Shown: positions 22,662 to 32,296 of the stretch, one piece after another
Layout: each line of letters opens with the position of its first letter
Position numbering within the stretch: position 1 is the first letter of the stretch
Notes under the pieces: model-generated
Databases searched by the model: none
What the model was told of the DNA's origin: nothing
What the model saw: only the letters and a program-made list of their open reading frames with translations
Source of the DNA: Bidens hawaiensis
Taxonomy: Eukaryota > Streptophyta > Magnoliopsida > Asterales > Asteraceae
DNA: 64,000 nucleotides
Reading direction: 5' to 3'
Assembly (NCBI GenBank): GCA_021521415.1
Contig: JAIQDT010010035.1
Coordinates: 1-64,000, forward strand
Position numbers and translations under genes: made by a program

Positions 22662-23704
22662 TGAAGAAACACCAGTCGAACCCCGACAGATTACGAGTAA
22701 CCTGAGGGTTAGATAGACGTTTCCCACGAGGGGTTAATTCCGGCAAGATGGTTCTTCCGATAACCTGCAAAACAGACACCGTGAGCTCGTCACTAAGAAA
22801 GGGGGGGGGTTCCTCCTTGTGACCACCCTCCGGCGTGAGAATCGGTCTATATTACTCTTTGAATATAAAAGTATATTATTAATACTAGAGCAATTATCAG
22901 GTAAATTATACAAGATATTAGATGATGAAATGATAATACCATTTGATGTCTTTTATAGCCGAAGGTGGGTTTCCAAGGAGGTTTAGCCGGCCTACTACTC
23001 TGCCAACTGTGGCCTACGCACGTGCTCTGCTGGTAATTGGTGGATAGGCAGCGGCTGACAGTGACCAGGCGTGCTGTTCACTTTTCCTTTTCCACCAACT
23101 ACAGGCTAGGCACGTGGTATGGCAGGAGTTGGTGAGCAGGCGGCGGCTATTGGTCACAGTGCTGTGGCGTGTTGTCTGCCATGCTGCTGTCAGTGAGCTG
23201 TCGTATCGTTGGTCAGATCTTTTGTCCATACCTCGTCAGGTATCACACAAAAGATCCTCCATTATTATACGGACTGGCTCATTTAGGCGGGAGTTTTCCC
23301 CCTCCCGCCTTTATGCGGGAATGTTCCCGGCTTTGCTCATTCCTTCTTCAGGTGACTACTGAATTATTACGAGTCTGAGCCTTATGCGTGTAGCCATGCT
23401 GCGCGGGTGGCCAGTCCCTAATGGCGGGTATCCGTACCTGCGGGAACAGGCGGATACTTGGAAACCATAGGGAGGCATTTCCTGCGGGACCAGCTTGCGT
23501 ACCGCATGTGAGGTCGTCACAACTCTAAGCGTGGTGGGTCCTGCGGGTTTGGTAGGTCGCGGCGCAGACGTCCCTATGGTGAAGTCTGCGGGTTCAACTG
23601 CGCAGACGTCCGTTTAAGGAGTCTTGCGTGTTCAACTGCGCAGACGTCTCCTTTTAAGGAAGTCTTGCGGGTCCTAACCACCTCTGCTGGGACCTACCTC
23701 TTCA
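22662..23704 (-). repeat. 5' LTR of the gag-only element
   Basis: 1043 bp, nearly identical to 17067-18107. The extra two bases are in a G run near 22800. It is followed (plus strand) by the second copy of target duplication GAGCT. Confidence 0.93.
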
Positions 23705-24059
23705 GAGCTTCATCATCATGCTTGTTGCTGGGACCATCTTTGACAGTGAAAAGACAGGTGGCATCCAGGACAAACATGTTGTTATATGCAACATCTATTT
23801 CCATGATCATCATTCCTGTGAGCTTATTTGTTACTGTGCACATTCCCTCATCAAAGAGAATGGAGTAATGCTTTTTCATAAGTTGCCCTACACTCAACAG
23901 GTTGTATTCTAGTTTGGGAACATAAAACACATCTTCAAGCATTTTGTGAGAGCCATGTCCTGTGTGGATTTTTACAGTTCCCTTCCCTTCGACATCAATC
24001 CCTTTCTTGTCACCCAACTTGACTTTTATTTTAAAAGACTCATCATTGAGCCCAATCAT
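23705..24059 (-). pseudogene. copia protease-flanking region (severed from integrase)
   Basis: The frame contains GTVKIHTGHGSHKMLEDVFY and VPKLEYNLLSVGQLMKKHY, the conserved end of the copia protease domain leading into the pre-integrase. It stops at the nested insertion at 23704. The sequence resumes at 17066, so the two halves were contiguous before the insertion. Confidence 0.85.
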
Positions 24060-24102
24060 ATGATTAGAAAAACCTGAATCAATAAACCATAGGTATGCTT
24101 GA

Positions 24103-24735
24103 TTAGAAGAGGATTATGTGCAGGTCATAAGGGCAAAGTGGTTCAACCGAGGCTATGAAAAGTGAGCAGCAGTTGAGCATTGCCATCTTCTGCACCAACA
24201 TTCTGATATTCATTTTCAACAACATTGGCTTGTTGATCATCTGTGTTATACCAACAATCTTTCTTGAAATGACCATACTTCTTTCACACAAAGCATTGGG
24301 GAACTTTGCTTCTATCCATACTGATTCATCATCTTTCATAACGAGATTTTCAAACTCTCGTCGAAGACCTTGAAGCTTCACCGATTGGACCTGCGAGTCC
24401 CCCTGGAATTCTACTTGCAGTGTCTCCCATGTTTCCTTTGCTGACTCAGATGCTGCAATTCGCGAGAATAAAAGATCGTGAACGCCCTGCTGGATAATGG
24501 ACATGGCCAAAGCATCCTTGCGTTTAGAGTCTCGACGATCGGGTGACGAGTCGGTCAAGGCTGTTACACCCAGAAACACGACTTCCCACAGGTCACGAGA
24601 TTAGAGGATCATTTTCATCCGGATACTCCAATGGTCATAGCCTTCACCATGGAAAACAGGGATCGGAACTCCGGATGAGGGGTTAGGATTTGGTGGGTAT
24701 TCAAGCACAAGAACAAACAGGTTCGGGAGCGGGGG
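24103..24735 (-). pseudogene. copia gag (UBN2 type), broken
   Basis: The N-terminal part reads through HGEGYDHWSIRMKMIL, then an in-frame stop near 24602, then SRDLWEVV. The main part contains ALAMSIIQQGVHDLLFSRIA and ETWETLQVEFQGDSQVQSVK, the UBN2/retrotrans gag core. A CCHC zinc knuckle (YGHFKKDCW) is visible at about 24250-24300 in another frame, with its second Cys codon mutated to TGA. The nucleocapsid function is lost. Confidence 0.85.
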
Positions 24736-24737
24736 AT

Positions 24738-24750
24738 GGTTCTGATACCA
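24738..24750 (-). other. copia primer binding site (initiator tRNA-Met type)
   Basis: On the minus strand, TGGTATCAGAACC starts three bases after the LTR end. It matches the usual TGGTATCAGAGC plant PBS except near its end. Confidence 0.8.
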
Positions 24751-24753
24751 AGA

Positions 24754-25043
24754 TGATGGTAATCAAGAACACAAGACAAGAATTTTGAAATTTTGCAGAA
24801 GCTTCAAGCAAGTTTTTTTACTAACTGAAAGATAGATTCATGAACCGGTACATTTAACCCATTAAATAGCTAATAATTCTCAACAAACAAAACAGACGTG
24901 GACTAAGTCCACTTGACCAGTTATTTTAACTGGAAAATTCAAAACATTACTAAAAAACAGGAAACCCATTATGGGTGACGTGGAGAATTATTCAACCGGC
25001 CATGCACAAATAAACCAAGAGAACGTTGGGTCATATTTCTTCA
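24754..25043 (-). repeat. copia 5' LTR
   Basis: 290 bp partner of the LTR at 13300-13610, with the same termini. It directly precedes the primer binding site when read on the minus strand. Confidence 0.88.
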
Positions 25044-25109
25044 GCACATACTATATGAAGTGGTATTTTTTGGGGTTTCATGTATAACAACTTTAAAATA
25101 AATTTTAAA

Positions 25110-25151
25110 CCACTTCTATAGAGCATTTTTTTTTTCTTTTTTGTAGTAGTG
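25110..25151 (-). mobile_element. CACTA-type transposon end
   Basis: Read on the minus strand from 25151, the sequence starts CACTACTACAAAAAAG, the typical terminus of CACTA (En/Spm) elements and their MITEs. Plus-strand sequence between the copia LTR and this end has AACCACTT-like subterminal phrases. The partner terminus was not found, so the copia may have inserted into this element and the other end been lost. Confidence 0.5.
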
Positions 25152-25321
25152 ATCCAATCACTAAAAGAAAACACGTAGAGAATAATTATCCTTGGAATTA
25201 TAGACTTTAACATTCCTTCAATCAACTGATCTTATATCAGCCATGGATGCAGAGAACTATCTCCCACAAAGGAAGTACATACCATATTAGTTAACATTTA
25301 TTTATTTAGCTTTTATTTTGT

Positions 25322-25440
25322 TTAATTGAGCCAATGAATAATGACCGGTGCAATACCTGGAACAAATCCAAAGATATCTAACAAAATCGTGACAAGGAAC
25401 ACGGCTAATAAAGTATTATATACTTCATTCTCATGTTTTA
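25322..25440 (-). pseudogene. Fragment of a small hydrophobic protein, possibly PMP3/RCI2-like
   Basis: The minus-strand frame ends in a hydrophobic segment TLLAVFLVTILLDIFGFVPG followed by IAPVIIHWLN and a stop. The LDIFGFVPGI phrase is loosely similar to the second membrane span of PMP3/RCI2 proteins, but the identification is weak. A diverged duplicate of this exon and its 3' flank lies at about 28150-28234, on the other side of the oxidase gene. The open frame extends further upstream (to 25621) without recognisable features. Confidence 0.3.
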
Positions 25441-26165
25441 TACCTTGTACGTGAGCATCAACAAGATGCATGATCTTTTTCCCATTTTTCTTTTCTTTTT
25501 TTATTAATTTCTTCTGTCTACATGGATATATAAAAAGTAAAAACCTAATGATTCTGCATGTGACAGCACAATATGCAAGAGTTCTCATATAATGAGCGTA
25601 CGAATACCATAAAGATTTCACATAAATATCCTAGAGTATATGCATCTCGTACAGTTAAACAAAATACGGGGTAAACAATACATTTCTATTTAGTACCATG
25701 TTTGCTCTTAAACATTTTTTTTTCTTTTGTAATTTTAGTTCTCGGATCGAGTTGTACTCTTCTACATATTAAATGATACAAAGTCAACATTCCTCAATGT
25801 AATGATATACGAATTAATATATCGCTAATATGCCTTTGGTAATGAAGACAATGGTTCAAAACCTGACATTGGAGTTGATTTTCTTTTGAAGTAGTTTTAG
25901 GAGTATGCATAGGATAGATGGGTGTGTGTAGTTAAAAAAAAAGTTGCTAATATGCTCAGATGTATATGAATTATTGGTAACCAAGTGCACATCTAACATA
26001 CAATTTTCAAATTTCTTAGTTCATATGAACTAAAATATTGCAACTTATAGTAAACTTCTACATGGATCATCATGATTTGCATATTACATAGAAATCCCTT
26101 AAATAAATGAGAATACAATAAAGTATGATGACCACACCAAAGCAATGGTACGCCCTGAATTTTCT
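25441..26165. other. Intergenic between the small fragment and the oxidase gene
   Basis: AT-rich DNA, no gene recognised. It is the 3' flank of the oxidase-like gene on the minus strand. Confidence 0.45.
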
Positions 26166-27790
26166 TCATTGCATTTGAACCCAAATACCAGGACTTGGGA
26201 TCTCTTTGTGAACCACAAACATAAGATAGTTCCCCACTGGAGCAATGTTACCGGACGGCGGAGCCCTCACAACAACTTGGTATCTTGACCTCCCTATAAT
26301 CTTGGAAGCGACGCCACCATCCAGTACCAACAATCTTTGATTCATTGAAAAAGAATGCGTGTTAAATGAAGGTGCCACCATTGTCACTGATACCGAGCTT
26401 AGATCCACATCGCCCGAAACATTAAACACAATAACCAATTGTTTTCCATAATGAATTTTAGTGTTTGTTACGGGCAGGATTATTGTTGGGCGTAACACAG
26501 ATGAATTCGCTTCCAAGTAAGAAGGAGAAAATGTCTCCAAACTCAGCTCAGTTGGGTAAAGGACATTTGTGAATTCATACTTATCATGTGGGTTACTTAC
26601 ACCAACAAGAACACGCCCATCTCGTAATAGAACTGCGGTGGAATGGTAGACTCTAGGCTTGGTGCTTGGATTTTGCACCTCAAATCGAGACCCTACTTGG
26701 TTATTAGGTAGGTATGCTGCTGGGCTTAGAACCGGGTTCCTCCCAAGCTCCCACCCGGCAACCCCTGCTGATGCTCCATTGATTATTAAAACATGACCAT
26801 TGGGAAGCAACAACATGTCACCCATGACGCGAGCCAAAGGCATGGTCTCTATGAACCATTGGGGTTCAGGGTCAGATATTTTGATTCGCCCGCAAGTATC
26901 CAATGCCCCATCAAATATCCCCTTATTTGCGTTAACAAATGCTCCTTTTGGTGTGCCCCACATACCAATACTTCAAACTCTGTCACGGTTTCTCCTTTTA
27001 TCTTCAAAGGGAGTAGCACCGCAGATCCTGTACTTGGATAATTCCTTGGTTGGCCACCGGGCATTGTTGGGTATGTCTTCAACACTAGATTCCTGGAGTA
27101 GTCGAACAATATAGCACGATTGTTCGCAAAAATGAAGAGATTCCCATCAGGATAGAGAAACACAAATGGGTATAAGTTATTCTCAATTTGAGGGTCATTA
27201 GTTTGAACTAGAAAGGGCAAACTAGGAGTGGCCTCATTTGGTGACATCTTCGGATAGAACTCATAGCTAAACGCCTGACGACCACCAATGATAATTTGCC
27301 TACCATCAGGCAATATATGATTGGTAGCGTACCATCTCTGTTTATTTAATCCGTTTTGCATCTCTTGCCAATCGCATAAGTCACATGACTTATAAACTCG
27401 AACAAGACGATAACCACCATCAAACCCACCGGTTTGGACTAAGCTTCCATCGGGCATTAAAGTTCCTGAGGAACACCACACGTTGGAGAGCACCATTAGA
27501 GGGCGTACGGAGTTTGATGCAATGTCATACTCAACTGAGTGTGCGGAACAATCAGTTGAGTTGGGACGGCATTTGCCTTCAGGAAGAGAGATATTTGAAA
27601 CTCCAAAATCTGTACGGTCATACATGACAACCCGATCATTGGGAAGCAGTTGCATGTGCATAGCTGAGATGCCTATGCTTGGTAGGAGGACGGACCACGA
27701 ACCACCTGCTGCGAGGCATCGTTGGGCATGTAGGAATATGAGAAAGAACAAAAGGAGGTGATGAGAGGGAATGTAAGTAGAAAGAACCAT
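26166..27790 (-). pseudogene. Galactose/glyoxal-oxidase-like gene, copy 1 (one frameshift)
   Basis: Intronless frame from ATG 27790: signal peptide (LLLFFLIFLHAQRCLA), then a Glyoxal_oxid_N kelch-type domain (NVWCSSGTLMPDGSLVQTGG, RWYATNHILPDGRQIIIGG, FVFLYPDGNLFIFANN, YPTMPGGQPRNYPSTGSAVL), then a DUF1929-type C-terminal domain (FSPSYLEANSSVLRP, MVAPSFNTHSFSMNQR, GNYLMFVVHKEIPSPG). Expected copper/cofactor residues are present: Cys in WCSSG, Tyr in RWYAT, Tyr-His in VYHST and His in VVHKE. These secreted radical-copper oxidases act in the cell wall. One base is missing near 26962 (after EVLVCG), so two frames overlap there; restored, the length would be about 541 residues, normal for the family. 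It could be a single-base sequencing error rather than a dead gene. Confidence 0.9.
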
Positions 27791-27845
27791 TGGTTTGATT
27801 TTTTGTTTCTTATTTTGGTGTGTTTTTGAAGGTGGCAGTGGTGGC

Positions 27846-27858
27846 TTTAAATAGAAGT
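27846..27858 (-). promoter_or_regulatory. TATA-like box of oxidase copy 1
   Basis: On the minus strand TATTTAAAG lies about 60 bp upstream of the ATG at 27790, a plausible core promoter spacing. Confidence 0.45.
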
Positions 27859-28149
27859 CGAAGTGGTCAAAAACATTCCCTTTGTCTTCTGAATATTAGT
27901 CAACCTCAATATTATATAAATTAGACTTAATCAGTTAACACCCATGAAGTATCCTGTTTTAAATTTTTAAAACAATAGAACAAAAAAGAAGTGGATACAT
28001 TATGTGATGATCTTGTTCCATATATTCTCATGTTAACGGTAACCTAAAAAACAGAACAAGTACATAATGATATGCTTGGTAATGTTTGACATTCTTTCAA
28101 TCAACTGATAGGTCCTAAATACAGAGAACTAACCCTTAGAAGGAGAATG

Positions 28150-28234
28150 AATATATCATATTATAAAACTTTGTTCTATTAATCAAACCAATGATTGATG
28201 ATAGGTATAATGCCTGGAATAAATCAAAAGATAT
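28150..28234 (-). pseudogene. Second, decayed copy of the small hydrophobic-protein exon
   Basis: The minus-strand frame reads FIPGIIPIINHW against FVPGIAPVIIHW at 25322-25440. A TGA replaces the Gly codon that precedes it. The 3' flanks of both copies also align (CAATCAACTGAT, AGAGAACTA). It is cut at 28234 by the non-coding LTR element. Confidence 0.4.
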
Positions 28235-28654
28235 TGTCGAAGCACGAAACGAATCTTACCTGATCCATGACGATGTTTCCACGGATTTTCGAGATGAACG
28301 AACCACGTCTTGATCTTCTTCTTCTTCGGCTGCGCCTGCGACCTGCAATGCTGAGACCTGCAATGGTTTCGGGGGTGTGGAGGTGACTGCTAAGATATCC
28401 TGAGGATTTCTTGTTTACAGACACAAAAAGTGGTGGTGGCTCTTATTGAGCATGACCCATGATAAGGAGGTGGAGACCTCCTTATATAGAGTCTCATGGC
28501 CACCATCATGGTACCCTAATGGGCCTAGCCCAGTTAGGGTTACCTCCACAAAACCCCCTCGGCCCAATAACATTGTATTAGTCCATGTAATGAAATAAGC
28601 CAAACATAATAGATTTAGGGTCGTAGAACCGGGTTTTAGTACCATACCCCTACA
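28235..28654 (-). repeat. 3' LTR of the non-coding element
   Basis: 420 bp, plus-strand ends TGTCGAAGCACG and CCCCTACA. Adjacent to a G-rich polypurine tract on the minus strand (28655-28669). Confidence 0.92.
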
Positions 28655-28669
28655 AGCCCCCCCAAGTCC
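28655..28669 (-). other. Polypurine tract of the non-coding element
   Basis: Minus-strand GGACTTGGGGGGGCT abuts the 3' LTR. Confidence 0.8.
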
Positions 28670-28789
28670 AGTGTTGCTCCTGGGCGCGCAAGCGTCTAGG
28701 TGGAGCGCTGGACTTTATAAGGTGTGAGGCGGTTTTTTCCCTTTCCTTTGGCCTTGTCTTTATTGTCTGAGTTTTGAGAGGTTTTCTTC

Positions 28790-30065
28790 ATGATGGTGAC
28801 ATGTTGTAATAAAAGCCTGCGCGCGAGGCGACTTACGAGCTATAATAATGGTGACATGTTGTAATAAAAGCCTGCGAGCGAGGCGACTTACGAGCTATAA
28901 TAATAATGAAGCTTGCGCGTGAGGCGACTTACGAGCTATAATAATAATGAAGCTAGCGCGAGAAGCGACTTACGAGCTAAAATAATAATGAAGCTGGCGC
29001 GAGAGGCGACTTACGAGCTAAAATAATAATGAAGCTGGCGCGAGAAGCGACTTACGAGCTATAATAATAATAATGCCTGCGCGCGAGGGGCGTCTTACGA
29101 GCTGTAGCATAATAAAGCTTGCGCGTGAGGCGTCTTACGAGCTAAGAATAATAAAAGCCTGCGCGCGAGAGGCATCTTACGAGCTTTGAGAATAATAATG
29201 CCTGCGCGCGAGAGGCGTCTTATGAGCTATAAGAATAATAATTGAGCTGGCGCGTGAGGCGACTTACGAGCTGTGAACAATAATTGAGCTGGCGCGTGAG
29301 GCGACTTACGAGCTGTGAAAGTAATAAAGCTTGCGCGCGAGGGGCGTCTTATGAGCTATAAGAATAATAATTGAGCTGGCGCGTGAGGCGACTTACGAGC
29401 TGAGAATAATAACAACTTGCGCGCGAGGCGTCTTATGAGCTGTGTGAATAATAAAGCCTGCGCGTGAGGCGACTTACGGGCTGTAAGAATAATAACAGCT
29501 TGCGCGCGAGGCGTCTTATGAGCTGTGTGAATAATAAAGCCTGCGCGTGAGGCGACTTACGGGCTGTAAGAATAATAACAGCTTGCGCGCGAGGCGTCTT
29601 ATGAGCTGTGTGAATAATAAAGCCTGCGCGTGAGGCGACTTACGGGCTGTAAGAATAATAACAGCTTGCGCGCGAGGCGTCTTATGAGCTGTGTGAATAA
29701 TAAAGTCTGCGCGTGAGGCGACTTACGGGCTGTAAGAATAATAACTGCTTGCGCGCGAGGCGTCTTATGAGCTGTGTGAATAATAAAGCCTGTGCGTGAG
29801 GCGACTTACGGGCTGTAAGAATAACAACAGCTTGCGCGCGAGACGTCTTATGAGCTGTGTGAATAATAAAGCCTGCGCGTGAGGCGACTTACGGGCTGTA
29901 AGAATAACAACAGCTTGCGCGCGAGGCGTCTTATGAGCTGTGTGAATAATAAAGCATGCGCGTGAGGCGACTTACGGGCTGTAAGAATAACAACAGCGTG
30001 CGCGCGAGGCGTCTTATGAGCTGTGTGAATAATAAAGCCTGCGCGTGAGGCGACTTACGGGCTGC
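28790..30065. repeat. GC-rich tandem array, ~42-bp unit maturing into an 83-bp dimer
   Basis: Units share the skeleton GCGCGNGAGGCG, then ACTTACG or TCTTATG, then AGCTGT and an AATAATAA spacer. The left part (28800-29400) is irregular single units. From about 29400 it becomes a regular alternation of a CGACTTACGGGCTG form and a CGTCTTATGAGCTG form, repeated about eight times at an 83-bp period. Non-coding. Confidence 0.85.
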
Positions 30066-30242
30066 TTTATGTCCCGCGCCACGTGCAGATGTTGCATGCG
30101 CGTGCGCGTAGACTTTGGTTTTGTGTTATGCGCCACGCGCAGATGTTGCGTGCGCGTGCGTGTAGACTGTGACATGTGTGAGCATGTGACGCGTAAGCAT
30201 GTGTAATAGGCGTGAGCATATGTGATGCGTGAGCATATGGTA

Positions 30243-30830
30243 TGAGGATTCCCAACCCTTAAGTTTGACGCGTAGCCATATGGGATATTATGAGGATTCA
30301 AAAACCTTGAAGTTTGGCGCGTAGCCATATGGGATATTATGAGGATTCCCAACCTTGAAGTTTGGCGCGTAGCCATATGGGATATAAGGAGGATTCCCAA
30401 CCTTGGCGCGTAGCCATATGGGATATTATGAGAATTCCCAACCTTGAAGTTTGGCGCGTAGCCATATGGGATATTATGAGGATTCCCAACCTTGAAGTTT
30501 GGCGCGTAGCCATGTGGGATATTAGGAAGATTCCCAACCTTGGCGCGTAGCCATATGGGATATTAGGAGGATTCCCAACCTTGAAGTTTGGCGCGTAGCC
30601 ATATGGGATATTAGGAGGATTCCCAACCTTGGCGCGTAGCCATATGGGATATTAGGAGGATTCCCAGCCTTGGCGGCGTAGCCATATGGGATATTAGGAG
30701 GATTCCCAACCTTGGCGCGTAGCCATATGGGATATTAGGAGGATTCCCAACCTTGAAGTTTGGCGCGTAGCCATATGGGATATTAGGAGGATTCCCAACC
30801 TTGAAGTTTTGGCGCGTAGCCTGATGCGCG
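30243..30830. repeat. Tandem array of 48-bp and 39-bp units
   Basis: The core GCGCGTAGCCATATGGGATA is repeated about thirteen times, each followed by GAGGATTCCCAACCTT. Long units have an extra GAAGTTTGG, short ones lack it. Open frames through it (e.g. repeating ISHMATRQ on the minus strand) are artefacts of the periodicity. Confidence 0.85.
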
Positions 30831-31308
30831 CATGCACGGCGATAGAGTGGTGACTCGTGGGTGGCGTGCATGGCGGAGGTCTCTTGCGCAAAACCCAGAT
30901 GGTGGCTTCCGCTGCGGCACATGCACGGCTGCGGAGTGAGAACCCACGGGCGTGCGTACATGGCGGCGAAAGTCTGGTAATTTCTGGATCTGCAATTTAA
31001 GAGTCAGATCTGCAACTTTAGACCTAAAATCCAGGTCTGTAATCTAGACCTAGATCTGTAAATCAGATCTGGACAGATCTGAAACCCGGAGCAGATTTAA
31101 AACCATCACAGATTCGGAGATCTGATCATTCGAATCACGGATTTTCCTTCTTGCCTAGATCTGGAAGCCTCCTTTTAGATCTATGGATCTTTTTGAGCTT
31201 TAATAGAACAAGCTTTGAAGCCTTTTTCTGTAAACTTCCAGATCTGTGTTTTTCTTGGGAGAGATCTGACAGCCGAGATGAAGATCGAAGGGCAGTTCGT
31301 TGCGGTCC
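30831..31308. other. Leader region of the non-coding element
   Basis: Between array and primer site. It is rich in AGATCT and CAGATCTG palindromes (about 31000-31100 and 31150-31270). No coding sequence recognised. Confidence 0.5.
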
Positions 31309-31323
31309 CACGGATGGCGCCAA
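31309..31323 (-). other. Primer binding site of the non-coding element
   Basis: Minus-strand TTGGCGCCATCCGTG follows the 5' LTR directly. Confidence 0.8.
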
Positions 31324-31743
31324 TGTCGAATCACGAAACGAATCTTACCTGATCCATGATGATGTTTCCACGGATTTTCGAGATGAACGAACCACGTCTT
31401 GATCTTCTTCTTCTTCGGCTGCGCCTGCGACCTGCAATGCTGAGACCTGCAATGGTTTCGGGGGTGTGGAGGTGACTGCTAAGATATCCTGAGGATTTCT
31501 TGTTTACAGACACAAAAAGTGGTGGTGGCTCTTATTGAGCATGACCCATGATAAGGAGGTGGAGACCTCCTTATATAGAGTCTCATGGCCACCATCATGG
31601 TACCCTAATGGGCCTAGCCCAGTTAGGGTTACCTCCACAAAACCCCCTCGGCCCAATAACATTGTATTAGTCCATGTAATGAAATAAGCCAAACATAATA
31701 GATTTAGGGTCGTAGAACCGGGTTTTAGTACCATACCCCTACA
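31324..31743 (-). repeat. 5' LTR of the non-coding element
   Basis: 420-bp partner of 28235-28654 with the same ends. The LTR contains a TATATAGAG-like TATA site on the plus strand near 31571. Confidence 0.92.
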
Positions 31744-32031
31744 CATCTCATCCTGTATTATGCATGCATGGTTCAAGAATGTTAACACCACCTAACAAAT
31801 TCTGATATTATTCTTGTAGAATAAGCGGATGCTATTAACAATATAAATTATACTAAAGTAAAGTTGACTTTATACAAATCATTGCTCAAAATGATTAAGC
31901 TGAGATGAAGCCAACATCTTATATATTTAAATACTGCACACCTACTTAAACCAACAAATTACAATGTTGAAAGAAACAATTATATTTACATTGAACTCAT
32001 TGACTTGGATGATTTTGAAGACTGTGAACTA
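31744..32031. other. Short spacer between LTR element and Stowaway MITE
   Basis: AT-rich, no recognised feature. It does not align with the sequence that continues past the homologous point near 25375 in the duplicated region. Confidence 0.4.
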
Positions 32032-32286
32032 CTCCCTCCGTCCCATTATAAGTGTCATGTTTTGACTTTTCAAGTCTTTCTTTTGCAACTTTGACTGTAA
32101 ATTTTTTTGTTCGTATCATATAATACTTGATGAAAATTATATTAATGTAAAATACATTTAAAACTCAATCCGTTCATATATTTTACATCAAGTATTATAT
32201 AACACAAACAAAAATATTACCGGTCAAAGTTAAATAAGAAAGACTTGAAAAATCAAAGTATGACATTTATAATGGGACGGAGGGAG
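32032..32286 (+). mobile_element. Stowaway MITE (Tc1/mariner-derived)
   Basis: The 255-bp element begins CTCCCTCCGTCCCATTATAA, and its right end is the inverse with one mismatch over about 27 bp. TA flanks both ends (32030-32031 and 32287-32288). These are the defining features of Stowaway MITEs. It sits immediately upstream of the oxidase copy 2 coding region. Confidence 0.95.
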
Positions 32287-32296
32287 TAGTATTTAA

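Larger units (their letters stand above)
17067..23704 (-). mobile_element. Young non-autonomous Tat-like LTR retrotransposon (gag only)
   Basis: Both LTRs (17067-18107; 22662-23704) start TGAAGAAACACC and end ACCTCTTCA on the plus strand. The target duplication GAGCT is perfect at 17062-17066 and 23705-23709, inside the copia. Read on the minus strand the order is 5' LTR, primer binding site, gag, non-coding DNA with two tandem repeats, a short antisense ORF, polypurine tract, 3' LTR. There is no protease, RT, RNase H or integrase, so it must move in trans. By eye the LTRs differ by about four substitutions and one G-run length change over ~1041 bp, indicating a recent insertion. Confidence 0.93.
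13300..25043 (-). mobile_element. Ty1/copia LTR retrotransposon, interrupted by two nested insertions
   Basis: Terminal direct repeats (13300-13610 and 24754-25043) both start TGATGGTAATC and end TATTTCTTCA. A 13-bp primer binding site complementary to initiator tRNA-Met sits next to the right-hand (5') LTR. On the minus strand the order is gag, protease region, integrase, RT, RNase H, the copia order. The coding region is disrupted by a 641-bp element at 15555-16195, a 6638-bp LTR element at 17067-23704, and many frameshifts and stops. The flanking 5-mers (GTGAT left, GCACA right) do not match, so no target duplication is claimed. Confidence 0.9.
28235..31743 (-). mobile_element. Non-coding LTR retrotransposon (LARD-like), 3.5 kb
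   Basis: Two 420-bp LTRs (28235-28654 and 31324-31743) are almost identical; two substitutions were noticed by eye. On the minus strand the order is 5' LTR, primer binding site, 2669 bp of internal DNA, polypurine tract, 3' LTR. The internal region has no gag or pol domain and is mostly two GC-rich tandem arrays. The primer site matches the gag-only element at 17067-23704, hinting at the same helper lineage. The 5-mers outside the LTRs are GATAT and CATCT, not a clean target duplication. Confidence 0.9.

Noticed and set aside
13295..25048. Target duplication for the copia element
   Set aside because: GTGAT on the left and GCACA on the right do not match; age or rearrangement may have erased it.
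30014..30961. Open frames with repeated ISHMATRQ or similar
   Set aside because: Periodic translation of 39/48-bp tandem repeats in a non-coding LTR element; several frames are open at once.
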